A stretch of DNA of 20,653 bases from contig JAHHSA010000028.1 of NCBI GenBank assembly GCA_020025475.1, positions 1 through 20,653 on the forward strand, read 5' to 3'. This stretch comes from Oscillibacter sp. (GTDB lineage: Bacteria > Bacillota > Clostridia > Oscillospirales > Oscillospiraceae). The notes under the pieces are model-generated. The model worked only from the letters and a program-made list of their open reading frames with translations. It was not told the DNA's origin and did not search any database. The translations under genes were made by a program, and so were the position numbers. Position 1 is the first letter of the stretch. Every line of letters begins with the position of its first letter. Positions 7,751-14,987 of the stretch are shown here, piece by piece.

Positions 7751-7819
7751 CTCAGCTACATAGAGTCTCTTCCATATTTTGTTGCGAATAAACCATATCA
7801 CCTCCAAAGAGCAATCGAA

Positions 7820-8515
7820 TCATGTAGAGAAAAGTTGAACTTTGTATTGCCTTGGTTCTTCTGGGTATGGTCCTAGCTTACCATCAACAGGAGCCATAGC
7901 CGCGCCCATGTTGGCTGCATCTGTGATGCCTTTGTCCACGACCTTGCCGCAGGTGATATGCGTAACATAGGGACCGCGTCCCTGGGAGGCCAGAATGGTG
8001 CAGCCTGACGCTGTGGCTGTCCACTGGGCGGTCGGCGTGCGCTGAGAGCCATAGGACACCGGCATCCGGTACTGCCGCTCTGCCGCACAGTAGTGGGACG
8101 AGGTCAGTGCTGCCGCCTTGTCCGCATAGCCGCCATCAATGAGCATAGCTGCCAGCGCCAGCCCTTCTCCCATGGTAGAGCAGGCCCCATACAGGCCGTA
8201 GAAGGGAACCGGGAAATCCCGCAGGGAGAACGCTGACCCGATGCACTGGTTCAGAAGATCCCCCGCCAGTACATAGTCCAAATCCTCAGGCCGGAGATTG
8301 GCCCGGTTTAATGCCCGGCTCAGCACCTTTTGCTGCATAGCGGACTCCGCTTTCTCCCAGGTCTCCGCCCCGAAGTAGGAATCCTCGCTCAGCTCATCAA
8401 ACCACTCTGCCAGCGGCCCCTCCCCCTCCTGCTTGCCTCCGATGTTTGCAAAGGACAGCACCGCGGGAGGATGCGACAAGGCAACCGTCTGCCGCCCCAC
8501 ACGTTTATTATTCAT
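7820..8515 (-). pseudogene. spoVAD: Stage V sporulation protein AD, C-terminally truncated
   Basis: SpoVAD is the thiolase-fold, dipicolinic-acid-binding part of the SpoVA channel that loads DPA into spores. This 231-residue frame starts normally, with a GAGGTG site five bases before the ATG, and matches SpoVAD to about residue 209: PVPFYGLYGACSTMGEGLALA (104-124), the SSHYCAAERQYRMP segment, TAQWTATASGC, GPYVTHITCGKVVDKGI and NMGAAMAP. After that the sequence turns into an unrelated tail of about 22 residues and stops. Full-length SpoVAD has roughly 335-340 residues, so the last third, including the second thiolase-like half-motifs, is missing. No spoVAC or spoVAE flanks it. A LacI gene lies downstream, with a transposase scrap and a cation transporter upstream. 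Probably a rearranged spare copy, with a working set elsewhere. It could still be expressed as a short protein. Confidence 0.8.
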
Positions 8516-8544
8516 AGGGACACCTCACAACACTAGATTTTCAA

Positions 8545-8820
8545 CTAGTTTACCCGGATTGTGGAAAACCTAGCAAAAAACCGGCACTGCGATTGATTCC
8601 CGGATTCAGTTTCGACTCTTGCCTCCCGTGAGTGATCCAGTTTGAGGCCTGATGCTTTCATCGTAATTGTTTTGACTTTTGCGTCATCAGCCCAAAGCCA
8701 TGCCTGCCAGAGTTCTAAGCATTTCGTTTGCTTGAAAAGTTCACGGAGATCGTCCATCAGGCTCAACGCTCTTGCTTCTGGACTATACGCCCATTTCGGC
8801 TGTGAGCATTTGCCCTTTCA
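8545..8820 (-). pseudogene. Transposase scrap (ISL3-like C-terminal region, tentative)
   Basis: The minus strand reads QPKWAYSPEARALSLMDDL, RELFKQTKCLELWQAWL and ADDAK, which resembles the helical part near the C-terminal end of ISL3-type transposases. An in-frame TGA lies just upstream of this stretch, there is no proper start, and the frame ends at 8545 in a run without family resemblance. It fills the gap between the CDF gene and the broken spoVAD. The family call comes from memory of the motif layout and is uncertain; that it is a fragment rather than an intact gene is more secure. Confidence 0.4.
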
Positions 8821-8851
8821 AAAAAGTTTTGATTTTCCGATGATCGTCCCA

Positions 8852-10015
8852 TTATGTGTAGGATCTTTCCACATTGACTACCGCGTAGTAAGTGCCATCC
8901 AGGGCACCCACTGCCTTCTGGATCTTGTCTGCTACTTCCTCATCGCTCAGCCGGAACCCAAAAGGCACCACTGCGTCAAAAATCACATTGGTGTGGGTGG
9001 GGCCGGTGACCATCCGAAAATCGTGGATGGTGATGGCTTCGTCGATGCAGCGCACCAGCGTTGTCACCCTCTGACGAGTCTCCGCCATGACTGCGTCCTT
9101 AGTGACAATGGGATCCATATGGATCACAGCATGACAGCCCAGGGTCTGCTGCAGCTCCTTTTCCACATTGTCGATCTCATCGTGGATTGCCAGAATGTCC
9201 TCCGAAGCAGAGACTTCCGCATGAAGAGAGATCATACAGCGGCCGGGGCCATAATCGTGGACAATCAGATCATGGATGCCCAGCACCGACGGATGTGCCA
9301 TCACCAGAGAGCGGATCTTCTCCACAAATTCCGGAGAGGGCGGCGTACCCAGCAGCGGATTCAGCGTGTCCTTGGCGGCCTGGATGCCGGACCAGAAGAT
9401 GAACAGTGCCACCAGGATGCCCACCCAGCCATCAATCAGCAAGTCCGTGTAGTGCCCCACCAAAGTGGCAACCAGGACCGCCAGGGTAGAAACACTGTCG
9501 CTGAGGGAATCGGCGGCTGTGGCCAGCATAGCGGGCGCATTCAGCTTCTTACCGATCTGCCAGTTATAGAAGGACATATACAGCTTCACACCAACAGACA
9601 CCAGCAGGATGACTACTACCAGCCAGGAGAAGTCCACCGGCTCCGGATTCCGAATCTTATGGAAGGAGGACCGTGCCAGCTCCATGCCCATCAGCAAAAT
9701 CATGATGGCCACTGCCAAACCTGAGATATACTCCATGCGTCCGTGGCCAAAAGGGTGATTGGAGTCCGGCTTCTGCTCCGCCAAGTGGAGACCCAGAGTT
9801 GTCAGGAAGGAGGAACCTGCATCCGAGAGGTTATTGAAGGCATCCGCCGTAATGGCAATAGACCCGGAAAGAGTTCCCGCCACAAATTTTCCCAAAAACA
9901 GCAGCACATTCAGCACAATGCCAACTGTGCCGCACAGCACACCGTGGGCCTTTCGCAGAGCCGCCTCCGACTTGCCCTCCGGTTTTACGAAGAGTTTCGC
10001 CAAAAGTGAAATCAC
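8852..10015 (-). CDS. Cation diffusion facilitator (CDF) family metal exporter
   Basis: A 387-residue membrane transporter that should export a divalent metal in exchange for protons. It has six hydrophobic segments, then a cytoplasmic C-terminal domain of about 170 residues containing the HDEIDNVEKEL and VIHMDPI stretches usual for the family. The transmembrane metal sites read Asn61/Asp65 in helix 2 (ADAFNNLSDAG) and Asp169/Asp173 in helix 5 (ADSLSDS). Zinc exporters usually have His at the first position of one or both, so manganese or iron is more likely. The start codon is GTG with AAAGGAAG eight bases upstream. The tail after the family domain is long, about 70 residues. The gene begins 22 bp after a Cys-rich protein gene and probably shares its transcript. 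Confidence 0.92.
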   Translation of the reverse strand: MISLLAKLFVKPEGKSEAALRKAHGVLCGTVGIVLNVLLFLGKFVAGTLSGSIAITADAFNNLSDAGSSFLTTLGLHLAEQKPDSNHPFGHGRMEYISGLAVAIMILLMGMELARSSFHKIRNPEPVDFSWLVVVILLVSVGVKLYMSFYNWQIGKKLNAPAMLATAADSLSDSVSTLAVLVATLVGHYTDLLIDGWVGILVALFIFWSGIQAAKDTLNPLLGTPPSPEFVEKIRSLVMAHPSVLGIHDLIVHDYGPGRCMISLHAEVSASEDILAIHDEIDNVEKELQQTLGCHAVIHMDPIVTKDAVMAETRQRVTTLVRCIDEAITIHDFRMVTGPTHTNVIFDAVVPFGFRLSDEEVADKIQKAVGALDGTYYAVVNVERSYT

Positions 10016-10037
10016 AACTGAGACTTCCTTTCCTGCA

Positions 10038-10658
10038 TCAATCGTTTGCTTGGCCAGGAATGACCAGCTTCATGTGGCAGCACAGATCGTCCAGATCCCG
10101 GTCAGTAGCAGCGGGAATCCGCAGTTTGGCACCGCAGTCCCGACAGATCAGATCCACCGCGCTGCGCCGGACCTCCATGCTGTACTGCTGACTGCCACAG
10201 GCACAGGTAATGCCGTCCGGCCGTTGTGCAATGTCCTTCAGCTCAGAGAGAATCTCATACATGATAACGTTATCCACGAAGGCCTCCCTGCCTTCTTCCT
10301 TGCCCTCCTGCTGCTTTTCCTTCTCCGCCAGAATAGCCAGCTCCCGCAGGTTCTTCTCCACAATGCCCTCCTCGCCAATGAAGCAGGCAAACTGCTTGGT
10401 CCTGGAACAGCCCAGTGCCGTGGCGCCGTGGAGAATCCGCTCCGGTGGGCAAATCGCCATGTGGGTCTCGCCGCAGAGGCCGCATGGAACATAAACTTTA
10501 TAGTTCTCCCCGTCGAACTTGACGTTCAGAGTGGACTTGCCGCACCCGCACTCCACCTCCGCGTTGGACGCCTCCAGCGCAAACACAGAGCGGGTGCCCA
10601 TCACGGTCTTGCCGCAGTTGGGGCAGAGATATCCGAAAGTACGCATTTCTTCATTCAT
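10038..10658 (-). CDS. Uncharacterised protein with multiple CxxC zinc-ribbon-like motifs
   Basis: A 206-residue soluble protein I do not recognise. Cysteine pairs occur in two clusters: CPNC, CGCG and CGLC plus single Cys in the first half, and CACG, CRDC and a CC pair in the last third. This suggests two or more zinc-ribbon-type sites. A charged, Glu/Lys-rich helical stretch (around EKNLRELAILAEKEKQQEG) links the clusters, and there is no signal peptide or membrane segment. AGAGGTG lies seven bases before the ATG. Its stop is 22 bp upstream of the CDF exporter start, so the two are probably co-transcribed. A role in metal sensing or buffering is tempting but unsupported by any known domain. 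Confidence 0.75.
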   Translation of the reverse strand: MNEEMRTFGYLCPNCGKTVMGTRSVFALEASNAEVECGCGKSTLNVKFDGENYKVYVPCGLCGETHMAICPPERILHGATALGCSRTKQFACFIGEEGIVEKNLRELAILAEKEKQQEGKEEGREAFVDNVIMYEILSELKDIAQRPDGITCACGSQQYSMEVRRSAVDLICRDCGAKLRIPAATDRDLDDLCCHMKLVIPGQAND

Positions 10659-10687
10659 TGGGATACACCTCTTTTTTCATGCTCGTT

Positions 10688-10713
10688 CTGCCGTGGGAAA
10701 ATCTCCCTGGCAG
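10688..10713. other. Hairpin in the leader of the CxxC protein gene
   Basis: CTGCC (10688-10692) pairs with GGCAG (10709-10713), and inside it GGGA pairs with TCCC. It lies about 30 bp upstream of the start codon. It may be leader structure, and no known regulatory RNA was recognised. Confidence 0.3.
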
Positions 10714-10812
10714 CATTCTTTTCTCAAATTAAGTATTGTACCACCCAGTGCTCCGGTTTGTACAGGGAAACTCTCTTTTGCAGCCAGGGCAGTACTCCGG
10801 TCCCCAACGCAC

Positions 10813-10847
10813 ATACCCGCCGCAAACCTTTGGTTTGCGGCGGGTAT
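10813..10847 (-). terminator. Very stable 16-bp hairpin after trkH (no T-tract)
   Basis: Positions 10813-10828 pair perfectly with 10832-10847 around a 3-nt TTT loop, ending six bases from the trkH stop. The stem is GC-rich, but neither strand continues into a run of T (GTGCGTTGGGG on the minus strand). It may be an mRNA 3'-end stabiliser or a terminator of non-classical type. Confidence 0.55.
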
Positions 10848-10853
10848 CCTCGC

Positions 10854-12326
10854 TTATGACAGATGCAGCACACGATTGGTGCCCCGCCGGCGCTTCCAGA
10901 TAGAGGGCGCAAACAGCAGCAGCATGGGGAAGATCTCCAGGCGGCCAACCAGCATATCAAAGGACAAAAGGAGTTTCGCCCAGGGTGAAAACGCGGAGAA
11001 GTTGCCCATGGGGCCCACCATTTCCAGACCGGGTCCGATGTTATTGATACAGGCTGTCACCGCCGTAAAGGTGGTCACCAGGTCGAAGTCCTCCAGCGTG
11101 AGCAGCAGGACGGAAACGGTAAATACCATCAGATACACTGTAATGAACAGATGAACGCTTCGCACACTCTTGTCATTGAGGGGTTTGCCCTCAAAGCGCA
11201 CAGTGGAAATGGCGTTGGGATGCAGCAGACGCCGCATATCACAGTAAGAGGTTTTGGCCAGAATCACGATTCTGGCCACCTTGATACCGCCGCCTGTGGA
11301 GCCCGCACTGGCACCCACAAACATCAAAATCACCAGAATGGTCTTGGAGAGGCTGGGCCAGAGGTTAAAGTCCGTCGTGCCATAGCCTGTGGTGGTGATG
11401 ATGGAGGAAACCTGGAACAGTGCATAGCGCAGAGCCTGCGCAAAGCTGCCGTACATCTGGGCGATATCCACGGCGATGACCAGCACCGCAGCAGCCACAA
11501 TGCCAAGATACACCCGCAGCTCTTCGGATTGGAAGACCTCTTTGAACTTGCGGATCAGCAAAAAGAAATAGAGATTGAAGTTCACACCGAAGAGCAGCAT
11601 GAAGATGCTGATGACCACATCGAAATAGACGCTGTCATAGGCCCCTACACTGGCATTGCGGCAGCTAAAGCCACCGGTGCCCGCCGTGCCGAAGGCGTGA
11701 ATACAGGCATCAAAGAGGGGCATCCCGCCAGCGAGCAGAAAGACAATTTCGATCATCGTCAGGGCCAGGTAAATGCCGTAAAGAATTTTGGCTGAGTCGC
11801 TCATACGGCTCACCAGCTTGCCCACGGAGGGGCCTGGGACCTCCGCCCGCAGCAGATGCATTCCGTGACCGTCGCTCATGGGCAGAATGGCCATAACAAA
11901 GACCAGCACACCCATGCCGCCCACCCAGTGGGTGAAGCTTCGCCAGAACAGGCCGCCCCGTGTCAGCGGCTCCACCTCCGTCAAAATGCTGGCACCGGTG
12001 GTCGTAAAGCCGGACACTGTCTCAAAAATGGCGTCCACATAGTTGGGAATATCTCCGGAGAGCACAAAGGGCAGCGCCCCGAACAGAGACATGAACACCC
12101 ACGCCAGAGCCACAACCGCAAAGCCGTCCCTGGCATAGAGGCTGGTCCGCTGGGGAGGCTTCCGCCCGCTGAGAACCAGCCCCGCCGCCGCCACCAAAAT
12201 GGCCGGAAGCAGAAAGGGCAGCATGGATTCTCCGCAAAGCAGCGCGACTGCCATGGGCAGCAGCAGCAACAGACCCTCCACCATCAAAATTCTGCCCAGG
12301 ATAAAACCGATCATGCGATGATTCAA
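10854..12326 (-). CDS. trkH: Trk-type potassium uptake channel, TrkH/KtrB family
   Basis: A 490-residue membrane protein forming the ion-conducting half of a Trk/Ktr potassium system. The four selectivity-filter loops are visible in order: TTTGASI, GTAGTGGFSC, TTTGYGT and NNIGPG, each in a pore-helix context between hydrophobic segments. The frame stays open upstream into trkA, but the best start is TTG 12326: GGAGG lies eight bases before it, while the first ATG (12314) is 20 bases away. This gives a 13-bp gap after trkA, with the ribosome site overlapping the trkA stop. It pairs with TrkA, which gates the channel from the cytoplasm. Length suits the 480-500-residue family members. Confidence 0.93.
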   Translation of the reverse strand: MNHRMIGFILGRILMVEGLLLLLPMAVALLCGESMLPFLLPAILVAAAGLVLSGRKPPQRTSLYARDGFAVVALAWVFMSLFGALPFVLSGDIPNYVDAIFETVSGFTTTGASILTEVEPLTRGGLFWRSFTHWVGGMGVLVFVMAILPMSDGHGMHLLRAEVPGPSVGKLVSRMSDSAKILYGIYLALTMIEIVFLLAGGMPLFDACIHAFGTAGTGGFSCRNASVGAYDSVYFDVVISIFMLLFGVNFNLYFFLLIRKFKEVFQSEELRVYLGIVAAAVLVIAVDIAQMYGSFAQALRYALFQVSSIITTTGYGTTDFNLWPSLSKTILVILMFVGASAGSTGGGIKVARIVILAKTSYCDMRRLLHPNAISTVRFEGKPLNDKSVRSVHLFITVYLMVFTVSVLLLTLEDFDLVTTFTAVTACINNIGPGLEMVGPMGNFSAFSPWAKLLLSFDMLVGRLEIFPMLLLFAPSIWKRRRGTNRVLHLS

Positions 12327-12339
12327 GACCGCTCCCTCC

Positions 12340-13704
12340 TTATTGCAGGATGCCGCAGATGTCCTGCAGCGTCGAGTCGGTGGTAACCACAATCACATCA
12401 TCGTTCAGCTGCAGCACATCATTGCCGGAGGGAATGATGATCTCCCCGTTTTGCCGCACAATGCCCGCCAGCAGAATACCGTTTTTCAGCTTCAGCTCCT
12501 TCAGCGGGACTCCCACAAAGGGCACGTCCTCAGTGATGCTGAACTCCAGGGCCTCCACCTTGCCCTCCACGAGACGGTGCAGCGTCTTGACCTTTGCCAC
12601 CGAGGCACTCTCCATCGCCCGGATATACTGGACAATCAGCTCCGTAGTCACTGCGGCAGCGGAAACCACGCTGTCGATCATCTCTTCGGCAGACACCAGA
12701 TCCACCAGGGACCGACGGTTAATCTTTGCCACCACCTTACAGCAGCCATTGGTCTGCTTGGCAGCACTGAGCGCCATCAGGATGTTGGCCTCGTCGATTC
12801 CGGTAATGGCCACAAAGGCATCGGTTTGCTCCACTCCCTCCTCCAGACGCAGCTCACTGTCGGTGCCATCGCCCACAATCACCAGAGCCTTGGGCAGCAG
12901 CTCGCCCATCTTCACACAGCGCTCCTGGTCCTGGTCAATGATCTTTACAGACATCCCCATCTCGATCAACTCGGAGGCCAGGTAATAGCAGATCTTGCTG
13001 GCACCCACAATCATAACAGAGGACGCCTTACGGCGAAACACGCCAAGGTGCCGGAAGAACTGGCTCAGCTGATCCGGCGAGGAGGTGACGTAGATCTTAT
13101 CACCCACATGCAACGTAAAATCACCGGAGGGAATGATGGTTTCCTCTTTCCGGGACACTGCGCACACCAGCACACGGGCCCGCAGGTTCTTATAAAGATC
13201 GGAGAGCCGGGCGCCGTTCAAAATGGAATGCTCCGGCACCCGGTATTCCACCAACTCAAGCCGCCCCTTGGAGAAGGATTCCAGCTTCATTGCATTTGGG
13301 AAGCGCAGAACGCGGGCAATCTCACGGGCCGCAGCCTGCTCCGGGTTGATGGACATCGTCAGCCCCAGCTCCTCCCGCATAAACCGAAGCTGCTTTTCGT
13401 ACTCCGGGTTGCGGATGCGGGCAATGGTATGGCGAACGCCCAGTTTCTTCGCCACCAGGCAAGCCAGAATATTGATCTCATCACTGGACGTGGTGGCAAT
13501 CAGTAAATCCGCCTTTTCACATTCCGCCTCCTGCTGTACTTCATAGCTAGCTCCATTGCCGCATACCCCCATCACATCGTAAATGTTAATGATGTTTTCC
13601 ACGATCTTTTCGTTTCGGTCAATGACCGTGACTCGGTGGTCCGTGGAGAGCTGCTGCGTCAGCGCCAGGCCGACTTTGCCGACGCCCACGATGATGATTC
13701 TCAT
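12340..13704 (-). CDS. trkA: Trk potassium system regulatory protein TrkA (two RCK/TrkA-N domains)
   Basis: A 454-residue cytoplasmic protein that binds NAD(H) or ATP and gates TrkH. Both halves repeat the same plan: an N-terminal nucleotide fold (IIIVGVGKVGLALTQQL with the full GxGxxG) followed by a TrkA-C domain (YRVPEHSILNGARLSDL), then a second fold (SVMIVGASKICYYLASEL) and a second TrkA-C domain (EDVPFVGVPLKELKLKNG). In the second fold the last glycine of the motif is Cys, so nucleotide binding may be weaker there. GGGAGG lies five bases before the ATG. First gene of the trkA-trkH operon. A leader of about 125 nt with hairpins precedes it. Confidence 0.95.
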   Translation of the reverse strand: MRIIIVGVGKVGLALTQQLSTDHRVTVIDRNEKIVENIINIYDVMGVCGNGASYEVQQEAECEKADLLIATTSSDEINILACLVAKKLGVRHTIARIRNPEYEKQLRFMREELGLTMSINPEQAAAREIARVLRFPNAMKLESFSKGRLELVEYRVPEHSILNGARLSDLYKNLRARVLVCAVSRKEETIIPSGDFTLHVGDKIYVTSSPDQLSQFFRHLGVFRRKASSVMIVGASKICYYLASELIEMGMSVKIIDQDQERCVKMGELLPKALVIVGDGTDSELRLEEGVEQTDAFVAITGIDEANILMALSAAKQTNGCCKVVAKINRRSLVDLVSAEEMIDSVVSAAAVTTELIVQYIRAMESASVAKVKTLHRLVEGKVEALEFSITEDVPFVGVPLKELKLKNGILLAGIVRQNGEIIIPSGNDVLQLNDDVIVVTTDSTLQDICGILQ

Positions 13705-13837
13705 GTTGTCCTCCCAAAACTTGAAGGGGCGGCTCTACGCCGCCTCTCGTACTGTCGGATCGTCCCCCATTGGGGTATTTTCAGGTCCTTTATGCCATCT
13801 TTACGATTTTCTAAGGAAATCCTAATCCAATGCTCAT
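13705..13837 (-). promoter_or_regulatory. Structured leader of the trkAH operon
   Basis: On the minus strand this stretch contains a CCCC-AAT-GGGG hairpin and a GGCGGC-GTAGA-GCCGCC hairpin (near 13728-13746) about 25 bp before the start codon. Potassium uptake genes in Firmicutes are often under c-di-AMP riboswitches, but I could not match the conserved ydaO or kimA core here. Structure is seen; function is unknown. Confidence 0.35.
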
Positions 13838-13843
13838 ATTATA
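13838..13843 (-). promoter_or_regulatory. Possible -10 box for trkAH
   Basis: A perfect TATAAT on the minus strand. The nearest -35 candidates are poor (TTGTTT at 15-nt spacing), so only the -10 is reported. Confidence 0.35.
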
Positions 13844-13896
13844 TCGAATTCGACGGGAAAACAACTCCCTTTGCAGAAATTTCTTTCTCGGCGAAC

Positions 13897-14841
13897 TCAT
13901 AAAAACCGTTCCGGCAAACAAATATCTGTTTTGGGAACCTTTGCCCAGTCAAAATCTGCGATCAGCTGCTCCGCAGATTTCGGTGCGCAGCCGGGGTTGA
14001 ATCCTGACAGATACGCCAGTTTGCCCAGAAGCTCCTCCGGAGTGACCCGCTCCCGCAGATCATCCAGGCCAGCGTCTGCGTTCCGTTTGGAGAGTCGCCG
14101 TCCATCCGGAGCCAACAGCAGCGGGCCATGAAAGAATGTGGGCGCAGGCAGCCCCAGCAGCTCATAGAGGTAGAGCTGTCGTGGCGTGGAGTCCAACAGG
14201 TCGTTGCCCCGCACCACCTCCGTTACACCCATGGCAGCATCATCTACCACCACAGCCAGCTGGTAGGCAAACATTCCGTCCGACCGGCGCAGCAGGAAAT
14301 CACCGCAGTCCCGTGCCAGATTTTCCCGATAGGGGCCCATATGTCCATCCACAAAGCCAATCTCCCGGTCCGGGACCTGCAGCCTCATGGCAGGGGGCCT
14401 GGTTCTGGCGCGCTTTGCCGCCTCCTCCGGTGTCAGGCTGCGGCAGGCGCCGGAATAGAGGAGCTGACCGTCTTCCCGATGGGGAGCGCTGGCCGCGTGC
14501 AGCTCGGCACGGGTACAAAAGCAGGGATAGATCAGCCCACTGTCCCGCAGCGCTTGCAGAGCCTCTTCATAGAGGGCCGTCCGCAGGCTCTGCTCATAGG
14601 GTCCGTTGGGACCGCCCACACCGGGGCCCTCGTCCCAGGTAAGCCCCAGCCACTGCAGGTCCTCCTCCATCTGGCGGGCATATCTGGCTGGGCAGCGTAC
14701 CGTGTCCAGATCTTCAATCCGCAGAACCATTCTCCCTCCCTTCTGCCTGGCACTGAGCCAGGCCAGCAGGCTGCAGAGAATATTTCCCAGATGGATGCGG
14801 CCACTGGGTGACGGGGCAAACCGTCCGGTAATAGCTCCCAT
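13897..14841 (-). CDS. gluQ: Glutamyl-Q tRNA(Asp) synthetase-like protein
   Basis: A 314-residue enzyme resembling GluQRS, which activates glutamate and attaches it to the queuosine base of tRNA-Asp instead of to a tRNA end. The class I motifs are clear: GRFAPSPSGRIHLGN (HIGH equivalent) at the start and RRLSKRNADA (KMSKS equivalent) in the last third. A zinc motif with CFCTRAEL and, further on, YSGACR is as expected. It lacks the anticodon-binding half of true GluRS, which is about 480 residues. ATG 14841 is used because GGGGGAG lies just before it and the conserved region begins at once; the frame is open 24 residues further upstream without a ribosome site. It stands alone on its own promoter (14879-14907). 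Confidence 0.9.
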   Translation of the reverse strand: MGAITGRFAPSPSGRIHLGNILCSLLAWLSARQKGGRMVLRIEDLDTVRCPARYARQMEEDLQWLGLTWDEGPGVGGPNGPYEQSLRTALYEEALQALRDSGLIYPCFCTRAELHAASAPHREDGQLLYSGACRSLTPEEAAKRARTRPPAMRLQVPDREIGFVDGHMGPYRENLARDCGDFLLRRSDGMFAYQLAVVVDDAAMGVTEVVRGNDLLDSTPRQLYLYELLGLPAPTFFHGPLLLAPDGRRLSKRNADAGLDDLRERVTPEELLGKLAYLSGFNPGCAPKSAEQLIADFDWAKVPKTDICLPERFL

Positions 14842-14878
14842 GCCGCTCCCCCTTTCCTCAAAACATAAATCGAGCTTT

Positions 14879-14907
14879 AGTATAAAACGGAACCACCAAA
14901 GCCGCAA
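14879..14907 (-). promoter_or_regulatory. Predicted promoter of gluQ
   Basis: TTGCGG (14902-14907), a 17-nt spacer and TATACT (14879-14884) on the minus strand, just downstream of the terminator of the preceding gene and about 38 bp before the gluQ ATG. Confidence 0.55.
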
Positions 14908-14921
14908 CCCCAACTGTGCCT

Positions 14922-14956
14922 AAAAAATGCCGCCCTGCGTCACAGGGCGGCATTTT
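14922..14956 (-). terminator. Rho-independent terminator of the methionine gamma-lyase gene
   Basis: A perfect 14-bp stem (14924-14937 with 14943-14956, loop CGTCA) runs into TTTTTTAGG on the minus strand, 31 bp after the stop codon. Confidence 0.9.
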
Positions 14957-14987
14957 ACAGTTCACGGAACAATATACTGCGCTAAAA

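Noticed and set aside
12343..13506. 387-codon plus-strand frame opposite trkA
   Set aside because: Antisense to a clear two-domain TrkA gene, with no ribosome site or recognisable domain.
13705..13837. c-di-AMP riboswitch before trkAH
   Set aside because: Hairpins are present, but the conserved sequence blocks of ydaO- or kimA-type elements could not be found by eye; kept only as a structured leader.
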